64,000 nt of DNA, taken from positions 66,112,288-66,176,287 of the forward strand of contig CM046006.1 of the NCBI GenBank assembly GCA_025175895.1, read 5' to 3'. The notes beneath the pieces were generated by a model that saw only the letters and a list, made by a program, of their open reading frames with translations, did not search any database and was not told the DNA's origin. Shown in pieces: positions 22,891 through 34,460 of the stretch. How positions within the stretch are numbered: the first letter of the stretch is position 1; each line of letters opens with the position of its first letter. Made by a program: the position numbers and the translations under genes. This stretch comes from Wurfbainia villosa. Its lineage: Eukaryota > Streptophyta > Magnoliopsida > Zingiberales > Zingiberaceae.

Positions 22891-22905
22891 CAAAAAGGGG
22901 GAGAT
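22891..22905 (+). other. Polypurine tract of A4
   Basis: CAAAAAGGGGGAGAT immediately before the 3' LTR. The same motif precedes the 3' LTR of A2. Confidence 0.85.
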
Positions 22906-24380
22906 TGTTGGTGCAATCGGCCCAGGTCACGATTGACCAGATGTTTTGATGTTTGACATGGAAGTTTGACATCAATGTTTGACATCGATGTCTGATAATG
23001 TTTTGGGGAGATTGTTGGCACAATCGACCCGGGTCATGATTGACCGGACTCGAGTTTGACTCGAGGGGGATTTTGATGGTTGACTGGAGTTAACCTTGTC
23101 ATGGAAAGTCCAAGTCTTGAGTACTTGGCATGTAAAGTCCAATCATAGGTCTTGGCAAGGAAAAGTCCAAGCATGGGTCTTGGCATGGAAAGTTCAACAT
23201 GGGTTGGCAAGGGAAAGTCCAAGTTTGAGTCTTAGCATTTGAGAAGTCCAAGGGGTTTGATATTGGCGGCGTAAAGTCCAAGCGGGAGTCTTGGCAGCAT
23301 AAGTCCAATGGTTGGTAGCGTAAAGTCCTAGCGGAGTCTTGGCAGCGTAAGTCCAATGTGCCTTGGCGGTGTAGACACCGTTAGCATGACATAGCCGATG
23401 GAAGCATCTAAAGGCTAGCGTATGGATGAACAAGTCATGGATGACTTGGAGGGATCCGATAGGCACGAGGCTGACGAAGGTGGCTAGAAGGCTTAGGTCT
23501 AGGCTACGGGTGGTCTAGCAAGTATGGGGGCACCATACTTGGGTTAAACCTCATGTTTGAGGTGTATCAGTCAACTGGTATCATATGACAGTCGACTGGT
23601 GTGAGTCAACTAGGGTTTGACTACGGGGAGTGCCCTAGCAGTCGACTGCCAGAGGTGGGCGATCGGTGATTAACAGCCGATCGTGATCTGTGATCGGTCG
23701 GGGTGCTCGATATTCGATCACGAATGGAGTCGGACTCATTGCTGGGGTTGGTAGTCAGTGAAGGCTCGATCGATCGACTAATGGACATAATCGGATCGAT
23801 GTCTATCCGTTGGATTTTTCGGCGTGGATTACCGTTGTCTCCACGCCAGTGTCATCGATTGGTGATGGTCACGACCGATCAGATAGGCCATCTGACCGAT
23901 TGCAGGTTATAAAAGCACTCGGAAGAGGGTTTTTGGCAACGATTTCTTGGACATTCTTAAGGCGATTTGCTGTTGCAAATTAGAGTCTTTAATCACGGTT
24001 CAAGCAATCAACAAGCAAGCTCTTTGTAAAGTTTTCTCTACTTGCATTTTAGTGTATTTTGCTTGTATTTCATTCTTATTGTTGTAAGAATTATTGTACG
24101 AGGTTTCTCCACCTCCGGATTGTTCCGATAATGAGTTATTATTGATTAGTGGTGTGTGGTCGCATTGCTAGAGCTCGTTCGAGCTCGATCCGTGGAGTAG
24201 GAACTATTCGGTTCCGAACCACGTTATATTTTTGTGTAGTGCTTGAAATTGTGTTGTATTTATTTTATTATTTCTATTTCTGCTGCGTATAACATGTTTT
24301 GTAGCAAGCACGCAACGAATTCCATCGATACATCCTACGACGCTATTCACCCCCCTCTAGCGGTCAACGAATCCTCTACA
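22906..24380 (+). repeat. 3' LTR of A4
   Basis: 1,475 bp, TGTTGGTGCAATCGGCCC to CCTCTACA. The 28-bp array lies at 23100-23360 and the TATA box at 23908-23914. Most palindromes at 23660-23890 appear in altered form (for example GATCGGT and CGATCGATCG). Confidence 0.9.
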
Positions 24381-25842
24381 GATCCCTCCACCCTTGGCAA
24401 TGGAAGTCTTGGAGGCGAGGCCTCCTGGCAATGGAAATCCCGGAGGCGCGACCTCTTAGCAAAGGTAGACCCGAGAGCATGACTAGGCTGATAGAAGCAC
24501 TTGAAGGTTAGCGCAAAGATGAATGAGTCATGGAGGACTTAGTTTGGATGGATCCTAGAGGTGTGAGGCCGATGGAAGTGACTATAAGGCTTAGGGCTAG
24601 GCTAAGGGTACCCAATAACATGACAGTTGATGAAAGCACATAAAGGCTAGCATGAAGGGTGAACGAGTCATGGAGGACTCGGATGAACCCTGAGGGGATG
24701 AGGATGATGGAGGTGGCTAAAAGACTTAAGTCTAGGCCAAGGGCGGTTGATCAAGTATGAAGGAGTCATACTTGGATCAAGCCTCATGTTTAAGGTTTAA
24801 CAATCGACCAAAAGTTTTGCCCAGTCGACTGGTCCAGTATGGTCAACTCCTGTTGTGGGGCTTGGTTTTCAGCCTAGGTGCTCAACAGTCGACTGGTGAT
24901 TTAGCCCAGTTAACTGGTCCAGTACGAAGCCGATTCTTGTTGTTGAGCTTGGATTTTAGATTGGGTGCTTGACACTGTGTGGCTCGGGAATGAGGCATGG
25001 TGCTCGACAGTCGACTGCTAAGGAAGAGTAGTCGATCAACCGAAGGAAGTCGAGAATTAGCCTAGGTGGTCTGGCGATGTGAGAAACAGTAGCTCTGACG
25101 TCGCAGTCAATTGATATGGTAGAGTAGTCGATTGGAGATTTGACAGTGGCAAGTCAGAAGTGAGGCAGGCTCGATCAGCGCCTCGACTGTGCTGACAACA
25201 GTCAACTGGGGATGTTAGCAGTTGATTATTTTGTATCCGTTGAGCAGTGATCCAGAGAAGCAACGATGTTAATAGCCGTTGGATTCGAGCAACAGTCGAT
25301 TGAGGGAGATGAGCAGTCGATTGGTCGGCAAGAAAGTAGCCCAACGTTGTGCTTATAAAAGGAGATCGACGGGGAGATTTCCATGCACAGCGATTCTTTG
25401 GAGATTTTGAAGGGGAAGTACTGTTGCATTCCAGACCTTCAAGAGTGTTCCACAACAACTAAGCAAGCAAAACAAAAGTGATCAAAGCTCTCATTGTAAA
25501 GTGTTTATTGTATTTTGTTGTATACTTGTATCTGCTTATTATTCTTACTATTGTGAGCTTATATTGTAAGAGATTTCTCCACCTCCAATTTATTGCCAAG
25601 AAGGAGGTGTTGTGAGGGTAGATCACTAGACCATGTCATGGAGTAAGAACTTCAGTTCCAAACCACACAAAATCATTGTGTCATGTTGTGTTTTCTATTT
25701 GTGCTTATTTCTTTTGTTTCGTTTTTATTTGTTTTGTTTCTGCTGTGCTAACTAATTATAGACAAGTACGATCGAAAGCACGAAATCAAGAGATGTTATC
25801 CACCCCCCCCCCCACTCCTCTAGCATACCGACGGTCCTAACA
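24381..25842 (+). repeat. Family B LTR, probably solo
   Basis: About 1.46 kb related to family A in its middle (GAGTCATGGAGGACT…GGCTTAGG…) and end (C-rich block, then GGTCCTAACA). A module of roughly 140 bp is present twice in tandem (24476-24610 and 24615-24750). TATA box at 25354-25360. The start is not clear because element A4 abuts it. No primer site or internal region follows; a LINE begins at 25843. Confidence 0.65.
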
Positions 25843-26880
25843 TATTTTTTCTTCACTTTCTCATTCCACCACCAATATTCCTTATTTAGCGGCGCACGTC
25901 TCTTTGACTTGTTGAGTACACTCTTGGTTATTATTTTCCACTTTGATATCATTTTATTCCATGTCTTATTAGGGTCACCGTTCATCTAATACTTGTACTC
26001 TTAATTCTCCTTAAATATATTTTGTTTCTTATCCTTTAACTTTCACCATTTAATTCTATGAGTCGTATATATTTTTCTTCTATTGATACTATGCTTGAGA
26101 CACATATCCAACACTGCTAACCTATATTGGGTAGTTAAACTTTTTCCAAGTATGATGTTACAATCTTTACAAATATTTCTATCCCTCTTTCTAATTATAA
26201 GAAAATCAATTTGCTATTTATTATTTCCACTTTTGAACGTGACAAATATTTTTATCTTTTCTTAAAAAATATATTAGTTAGTATAAATTCATATGCTATC
26301 ACAAAATCCAATATAGTTTTGTCTTCTTCATTTCTTCTTCCAAACTCATACCCCATGCACCCTCTCATATTTCTCATGTTTCACTCTAATATACTCATTT
26401 AGATTATCTCTTACTAAAAATTATTTTATTTGATGAAATATTTTGTAATACTTCATTTAGGTCATTCCAAAATTTTGATTTGATATCTTCATCTAATCCT
26501 GCTTGAGGTATATATACATTAATTACGTTCATAGTTTCCTTCTCTTCTATTATCTTGAGAGCTATAATTTTATTTCTCTTTCTAACTACTCCTACAACTT
26601 CATCCTTTAACAAACTATCTATAACAATATCTTCTTCATTTCTTGTTTTACTATTTTTTATGCATTATAATTTAAAACTTGAGTTCTCTATCATTTTTAT
26701 CTTTTCGTTTATCTATTTTATCTCTTGTACATACAAAATATTAATTCTTCTTCTAATTATCGTATTTATTACTTTCATTACTTTACAGGTGAGAGTTTCT
26801 ATGTTCTATGTTTCAAATCTTTGACTATTAATTTTTTTATAATATTTGTTCTTATTCAACCTATGTTTCATATTCTTTTA
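25843..26880 (-). pseudogene. RTE-type LINE fragment, endonuclease part of ORF2
   Basis: Reads leftward with stops: a start region near 26815 resembling the RTE endonuclease motif GTWNVGTLTGK, then LLKDEVVGVVRKRNKI, NVINVYIPQAGLDEDIKSKF, a decayed GDLNGHVG region, QIDFLIIRKRDRNICKDC, and MNGDPNKTWNKM…EYWWWNEKVKKKY before the break at 25843. This is the apurinic/apyrimidinic endonuclease-like part plus the linker to the reverse transcriptase; the RT itself is missing. The fragment is cut by the family B LTR. Confidence 0.8.
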
Positions 26881-27668
26881 ATAAATTATCTATAATAATA
26901 TCTATCATTCTAAATTGATACCTCTTAATTGCAAAGAGAAGAGAAAGATTTATCTCCTCTCTCATGGTTGAAAAAAATTCTACACATTGTTCATTCACAT
27001 TTATTCACACTATTTCTCCATCGCTCAATAAAAACCTCAAGAACTTTCTCTTAAATCACTCAAAATCAAGTTCCATCTCTCCTCTTAAATTCTTATCGGC
27101 CTCTCATTTCTAAAGAATATTAAACTTTTAAAAGTGGATTATGATCAAAATTTAAAGATATTTTATTTCAAAGTAAGGTTGTTGTATTTTAAAAGACAAT
27201 TACTAATAAATCATAGCACTCGCATAGGGGTAATATCATCTCGAAAGGATTTGATTCATCCTTACCTCGGTCTTAAATCTCTTATTCAAAAGGATACATT
27301 TATCTAAAAAGATATGTCGACATCTAAAATGATGAGACTAATAATATTAAGTCGATCATTGTGCATTATATAAAAAATTAGAACCGTCAATTTAGCGGTT
27401 CTCCCGTCTCAGTTTCACAAGATTTGAGAGGAAGTAAATCATGGGAGAACAATATCAGTAGATGTAATTGACAAGGCACAGAGCAATCATCTAAGTCTGA
27501 GACAGAATTTTAGATCTATCTCTGAAATCGATCCTTATCTATTGTGCAAATATTAAGTCGATCATGATGGTAAAAAAGGTACATATGTAAATCCAAAATA
27601 AGTGCATTGATCATCAAAAATATGTGCACCATGATCCATATAATTATACTAATGATGTACTAGTTCGA
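26881..27668. other. AT-rich spacer
   Basis: No gene seen. A short inverted repeat (AGAACCG…CGGTTCT at 27380-27405) and two copies of ATTAAGTCGATCAT (near 27347 and 27554) suggest an old small repeat, but no ends can be defined. Confidence 0.4.
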
Positions 27669-28550
27669 GTTATAGATAGAGCTGTCAAACGAGCCAACCC
27701 GTCATTAACCCAACATTTAGCGGAGAGGGGCGGGCTGACCTGTCATCTTGGCGAGTTGAGAAATCTCTAATCCAATCCAACCCAAGGCGGATTGCGAGTT
27801 AAGCGAGCCAATCTGCAGGCCATAAAAATTAAAAAATTATATCTAAAATTACTAAGGTGTTGAGAGTTTGTGGCGATGATCAGTAAGATAAATGGAGTAC
27901 CATGATTAAAAAAATAAACATTTAAAGTAACTAAAATCTTATAATTGAGATTTAATTATCGACCGATAAAGTTGAGTACCGATGTTTTTTATTCTTCCAA
28001 TGATCTAAAATATCTAAATCTTGATAATATATAAATTTAAATTTTTACTCCTCTATTTAGAGATACAATTGAGATTTTTTAGCTCTTATAATTATTTGAC
28101 TTTGATATGTCATCATTTCCTACATCGATTGGAATAGTAATGATAAGATAATATAAAACAATTAAAGTATATAAGAAAAAAAAATATTAGACTACATCAA
28201 ATATTATTTTGTTCTTTCCTCTTAATTTCTCTTACATTTTGTTGAGGTGTATATGTGATAGAAGAAGATTGTGATGGTGAAAAACTTCTCTTATTAATTA
28301 ATATTAAAATATTAATAAAAAAAATTATATAATTTTATTTTCAAATGTTCCATCTTTTGACATTTAATCTGTCAGACAACCCGGTACTGCGTGGCCGTCG
28401 ACCGTCTGAACCTACAACCCGAATTGAGTCGATCCGTTTAAGCCCGTCAAAATGGTGGGTTGATAAAATTTCAATCCAATCCGTCTAAATTATTTCGCGG
28501 GGCGGACCAACCCAATGGGTCTAACCCAACATGACAGCTCTAGTTATATA
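27669..28550. mobile_element. hAT-type non-autonomous element (MITE) with 8-bp target duplication
   Basis: The element is 27677-28542 (866 bp), with terminal inverted repeats that begin TAGAGCTGTCA on both sides and subterminal CCAACCC-rich text. Flanks are GTTATAGA (27669-27676) and GTTATATA (28543-28550), an 8-bp target duplication with one mismatch, as expected for hAT transposition. There is no transposase ORF. It lies 0.9 kb upstream of the ABCF5 start. Confidence 0.85.
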
Positions 28551-29476
28551 CTTAGTTATTGGCTAAATTAAATTATTTGGATTGATTTTGATACATTTCA
28601 TTTAATAATTTGAAGATGATAATATAATTATACTGATTGTGGTTCACAATCCTATATAGGAGAAACTAGATAATTCTTTGAAATTTATTTCGAACAGTGA
28701 CAATAAAAAAATATTATGTTACTTAGTTTGAATATATTTTATCACGTGATGAAATTTCAATTTTTTACGGAAGAAGATGCAGAATATTAGTGCAGAAGCT
28801 GCTACAGTATCCAACCAATAATGAGACGCAAAGTCGTTGGGTAAATCAGCTGTTTTAAGTTTTCATTTGATGCAAAAATGATCTGTCAGTAAAACACAAA
28901 CCAATTGCAGTCTCTTATTTATTTATTTAAGAAAGAAATTCCACTACTATTTTTATAATGTGAGAAAATTGCAATTTTTTTTAAAAAAATCTTTATTTAT
29001 TTTAAATTTATTTCTATTCTGTCGTCTTTCCTCAAATTTTGAGGTCCGTCACAATTATTGTGGACGAATGAAGCCGAAGCCTTCCGAAACTACACGTGGC
29101 CGAGTGCAAGTGGTCCACGATTTATCTCCCTCTCACCCCTAATCGCCACAATTAATAAAAAAATAAAAATTAAACAACTCGACTGCTAATCTTTCATCGA
29201 TACCGTTGAGATCAATGGTCTCCCGGTTTGATTGCATCTGGTCCGTTCAATTCTCTGTTTATCGTAAAGGTATTTCTGTAATTAAGTTGCATGGCAGGGG
29301 CTAAAGTTCAGTTCGTTTGTGAATTTAGGGGAAGTTAAAATTGGAAAATGATTGAATTTTCGATAAAACCATCCGCGTCGCCTGAAGAACTTGCGAGGGG
29401 CGGCGAGTTCCCTCCCAGTGAACTCCGGCGGCGGAGAGGGCTCGAGGAGTTCCTTCCTTCCGATCCAGCGCAGGAA
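28551..29476 (+). promoter_or_regulatory. Upstream region and presumed 5' leader of ABCF5
   Basis: AT-rich sequence between the MITE and the coding region. I cannot point to a definite TATA box. An ATG at 29348 is in frame with the gene and would add 43 residues; the region after it turns GC-rich, like a first exon. Confidence 0.4.
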
Positions 29477-32400
29477 ATGGATCTCTCGATCACGCCTCAG
29501 TGTCTCAATTTACGATCGGGGTTCCTCTCTGGCTCCCCTCTTTCGGACGCCGGAAAGGCCCGCATCCTGCCGCGGCATTGGTCGTCCTTGACTTCTCCCC
29601 CTCTGAGTCGGCAGTATGTCGTGTCTTTCTCGAAAATAAATAGCTTTGCTGGACCTAGGATCAGAAGATTCGGAATTCACGCCCAAGCCTCTGCCGATGC
29701 AGCTGTCGCTGAAGCGGAAGCGGATGTCGACCTTGAATCCCTCTTTTCGGAGAGCGCTGTGAAGGATTCATCGAGGAAGCAAGGGAAAAAGAAGTCGAAT
29801 ACTGGGGCGTCAAGCGTATCGTCGGGGGTTAGGTTAGAAAACATCAGCAAAAGCTTTAAAGGTGTGACATTGCTGAAGGACGTCAGCTGGGAGGTCAAGA
29901 GAGGGGAGAAGGTCGGCCTTGTTGGAGTTAATGGTGCCGGTAAAACCACCCAGTTGAGGATAATTGCTGGACTGGAGGAGCCTGACTCGGGGAATGTGAT
30001 TAAGGCGAAGGAAAATATGAAGATCGCGTTTTTAAGCCAGGAGTTCGAGGTTTGCCCTAGCAGGACAGTCAAGGAAGAATTTTTGAACGCATTTAAGGAG
30101 GAGATGGAGGTCGCACAGAGGTTGGAAAAGGTACAAAAGGCGTTGGAGAGCTCGATAGAAGATCTGTCCTTGATGGGGAGGCTATTGGATGAATTGGATT
30201 TGCTCCAAAGAAGAGCTCAGGATCTAGACCTAGATGAAATAGATGTAAAAATTAGTAAGTTGATGCCCGAGCTTGGATTTGTGCCAGAGGATTCTGATCG
30301 GTTGGTCGTTTCATTCAGCAGTGGATGGCAGATGAGAATGTCTCTTGGGAAAATTCTACTTCAGGTAAGCGTTTTCATCTGTTTGTTGTGCATTTTCATT
30401 TTACTGGAAAAGGAAATGCATTTGATAAAGAAACTCTTGCATGTTGACTAAATTCAACCTCTTGGATTTCTCAGTTTCTCTTTGCTAAAATAAAAGTTTG
30501 TTAGCAGTGTTAAAAATTGAATGTGGAGCTGTTCAATGGTGAAACTTGTTAAACGTTATGTTTGGATGTTCTGTTTATTGGAAGGCAAAATTTTGCTGCT
30601 ATTTTGTATTGCGGAAGTTACACAGAGGACAAATGATCCAATCAGTCTGCTTATATTGAAAATATACTTTTCAGTTGCTTCGAGCTTATCATGTTTTAAT
30701 TTGTTTTGCACTTGTTTTCATAGTTCTACAAATTTTGATGCAAGTTCATAATGCATATATACCTTTCTAATTGTCGAAAAGAATTTAAAACAATGAATGT
30801 TCTTTTAGTTACTTGGCAAACTGCAGCTCAGCTTATGATAAATGCTCAGAAACCTATATTGTATCAATAGTTCAAGGTTGACTTTACACCCATTGGTTTT
30901 GTTTTTACAGCTTAACTTTTGTCCTGCTTGATTGCCATCACATACAATAGTTTTTCCTCTGTGCTAAGTTCATAGTGAAACTATATTCATTTGTGCCTCA
31001 GTAGTCGTATTATGCTCATTTTATTTTCTGTGAGTTTCATGTAGTAAGCATTGTGGTTTATTTCCTGTAAATTATGGTTGCAGGATCCAGACCTGCTGCT
31101 TCTTGATGAACCCACAAATCACCTTGATCTAGATACAATTGAGTGGCTGGAAAGCTATTTGAACAAGCAAGATGTACCTATGGTTATCATATCCCATGAC
31201 AGAGCTTTCCTTGATCAGTTGTGCACAAAAATCGTGGAGACTGATATGGGAGTGTCCCGAACATTTGTGGGTAACTACTCTGAGTATGTGCTGGCAAAAG
31301 CAGCATGGGAGGAAGCTCAATATGCAGCATGGGAGAAGCAACAGAAGGAGATTGAGCATACCAAGGACTTAATAAACAGATTAGGGGCTGGGGTTAATGC
31401 TGGTCGGGCATCTAGTGAAGAGAAGGTAACAAGGATCTTGTTTGTTTGTGTTAGGTTAAGTGTGAAATTCTAATATGTGGTTACTAGGGCTAATGGTTTA
31501 GTTCTACATGATATATTTAGTCATCAGTATTACATCAAGAGACCTATATATGATGTCACTGAACTCTATTATGCATACAACAGAAATACTACCCCTCCCA
31601 GCAAGCCCCCTTCTAGGATTTGATTTTTATTCACGATAACCTATGGAGGAAGCTGTGGTTTTAATGTGACAACCCAGCCTTCTTCCATCTCCATGTGCCA
31701 TAAGTATAATTCTCTTCATAATTATTAATGGTTCTCTTACACGAGATGTTTAGTCATCAAATGTTATATTTACATATAAGCATTTTTTTTTTGTTTGGAA
31801 ACACAAATAACATGTTCATTATTGATTTGGTAGTTAAATATATGCTTTAGAATAGTAATTCTAATACATTAAGTTAAACATGGAGACGACTTTGAATAAA
31901 TCAGCCTTTTTAGAATTAGCAAGATGAGTACGTAGTTAAAGTTTATTATGTTTCTTCAATACAGTACTTCCAAGCTTTACATCTGAATGTCCACTATGCT
32001 TATTTTGTGGCAATTTCTAACTGCCTCATTGTGATGTCACATCAGAAATTAGAGAAACTTCAAGAAGAAGGACAAATTGAGAAGCCTTTTCAGAGAAAGC
32101 AATTAAAAATTAGGTTCCCTGAGCGTGGCAGAAGTGGGAGGATGGTCCTAACTATCAAAAATCTAAATTTTGGATATGATGATAAGGTAAGCAATAACTC
32201 TTTGACGTCTTAGTATAATGCGTGGCCACTAGGCAATGTTCTTATTAGTAAGAAAGAGAAGTCACACCTATGCATGTCAATGTCATGTACCATGGCACTT
32301 AAACTTTTTTTTTTATTTAATAACTATTTTTCTGGATTTGATATGGCAGGTATTGTTTAATAACGCAAATCTTTTGGTTGAGAGAGGGGAGAAAATTGCG

Positions 32401-34460
32401 ATTCTTGGTCCAAATGGATGTGGAAAGAGTACTCTGCTTAAGCTAATTATGGGCTTGGAGAAGCCTCTAGGCGGGGATATTTTGCTTGGAGAGCATAATG
32501 TGTTGCCAAATTATTTTGAACAAAACCAGGTCGGTTTGATCTGACTTCCACTTCTTCTTTTTACCACTTTAGTTGCTCAGTGATGCAAGCAATAGAGCAG
32601 AAGGTAGCAAGATATTGATGATTTCTTAGAGAACAAATGCTCTTAGTTCTCAACATATTATAATTATATATTTCATCAGTTATGCTCAGTTCCATGTACA
32701 AGTTGCTTAATAGTTTTATATGGTTTGTGGAATTATTTTTGCTAAGTGGTCCTTGATAATTCCTTTTTCTGACTTTAATTTTTTTCTTTGATATTTTGTT
32801 TAATGTTACCTCACAATATCTTAACAGGCAGAAACACTTGATCTTGGTAAAACTGTGCTTGAGACAGTTGAGGAAGCTGCAGAGGATTGGAGAATAGATG
32901 ACATAAAGGGTCTCCTTGGTCGTTGTAACTTCAAATCAGACATGCTCGACAGAAAAGTTTCTTTCTTGAGTGGTGGAGAAAAGGTATGACCTTGACATCT
33001 ATTTGCAAACTCTCGCTGGATTTTTTTGTCCTCCATTGCAGATTGTTTATGCTTATGCTAAATATCTTAAGCAGCGGATAGGCCTCTGTTGTTTCAGCTG
33101 ATAGGCCACCTTTTGAAAACCAATTTTTGGTGTGATGTTTTCAAAGCTTTTGAAAAATATTTTAACAGTATCATTTCTTGATATGCAGAACAAAATTAAG
33201 CAGCAAGAGTCCGCTGTTGTTTCAGTTGGTAGTCAAAATTTCCCACCTTTCCTGAACCAATATTGGTGTAATGTTTGAAAAGCTTTTAAATTATTTTCCC
33301 ATCACCTGAATATTAGAATCAAGCAAAACTGCATATTGTTGTGATAAAATCACTGTTTCTTACTAACATTGTCCTTTTGTTTCTCTATATTTGTTGTCTA
33401 CTGACAGCATGTCCTATAATACAATGCTTGCTGAATATTGTTTACCATTGACAACATGTCTATATATTCTTCATTCTGCTATTTACGTACCATTCACAAG
33501 ATGATCGTACCTATTAATGAAATCTTCTGACCTATGTTTACTTCCTCGTTTCAGGCACGACTTACTTTTTGCAAATTTTTGGTAAAACCATCTACTCTGT
33601 TGGTTTTAGATGAACCTACCAACCATTTAGATATACCATCAAAAGAGATGCTGGAGGTATCTCTTTCCCCCTAGCATTTGATTTTCCTATACTATGACTT
33701 ATTGTTTGCAGTTATTAACTTGAAATCTGCTGAAAATTCTGTAATCATGGAACAGGAAGCTATATCTGAGTATCAAGGTACTGTCATCACTGTTTCACAC
33801 GATCGTTACTTTATAAAACAGATCGTGAATAGAGTAGTGGAGGTGAAAGATGGGCAATTGCAAGACTATGTTGGTGATTACAATGTAAATTTCTGCGCTT
33901 CAGATATTTATTGGAGCAGTTTACTTTTAGAAGGTTATATAAATGTTTTTTCATATTTCTCAAAACTATAATGTGCTGATATTATGTGCTTTCTCAACGG
34001 ACCATGAAGCATATCTTTGAATTTTTTATTTACACGTGAGGATCATATCATTTAATTTTATCTTCATGGAAATAGTTTATTTGCATTTGTGCTAAGGCTG
34101 ATTACACTCTTTAGCTTCTCTGTAGCCATATAAAAGCATTTATGAATTTTTTTGTAATCTTCCAAAACAGTATTATCTGGACAAGAATCTTGAGGCTAGA
34201 GAAAGAGAACTAGAACGTGAGGCTGCCCTTGAAGAAAAGGCTCCGAAAATAAAAGCCAAATCTAAGATGACGAAGGTGGAACTTCTATCAACATTTCAAT
34301 TAGAGAGGGAAATCGTTCTCGATGTTTCTTTGACCCCATGATTGATCCCATCCACTTTATACAGGAGGAGAAAGAAGCTAGAAAAAAGCAAAAGATGATG
34401 GCTTTTCAACAAGCAAAAGCAAAGTCTAAAGGATTGAAGAATGCAAAGCGTTGGAACTGA
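29477..34460 (+). CDS. ABCF5: ABC transporter F family member 5 (GCN-type, soluble), nine exons
   Basis: Exons: 29477-30364, 31084-31425, 32046-32186, 32350-32529, 32828-32983, 33555-33656, 33756-33884, 34171-34275, 34365-34460; all introns are GT-AG and phase 0. The product is 712 residues, close to the usual ABCF5 length. Two ATPase domains without membrane spans: Walker A GVNGAGKTT (150-158), signature SSGWQ (281-285), Walker B LLLLDEP (300-306), His334; then GPNGCGKST (477-485), LSGGE (564-568), LLVLDEP (584-590), His618. A linker helix follows domain 1. The tail (647-712) is Lys-rich and coiled. Residues 1-70 are Ser/Arg-rich with few acids, like a plastid transit peptide. ABCF proteins are translation-related ATPases rather than transporters; a role in plastid translation is inferred. 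I chose 29477 (MDLS) because plant ABCF5 proteins start this way; 29348 is an alternative. Confidence 0.93.

Larger units (their letters stand above)
8654..24380 (+). mobile_element. Family A element A4: Sirevirus-like, gag-only, with another element nested in its 5' LTR
   Basis: The 5' LTR is 8654-9039 plus 18269-19346 (1,464 bp in all), the internal region 19347-22905 (about 3.6 kb) and the 3' LTR 22906-24380 (1,475 bp). Flanks GATCA (8649-8653) and GATCC (24381-24385) fit a 5-bp target duplication with one change. The internal part has a primer site, a degenerate gag and a polypurine tract but no protease, integrase, RT or RNase H, so it could only have moved using enzymes of another element. 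Confidence 0.8.

Noticed and set aside
26211..26824. Short + strand frames rich in Phe, Ile and Leu
   Set aside because: They are antisense to the RTE endonuclease remnant and arise from AT-rich sequence.
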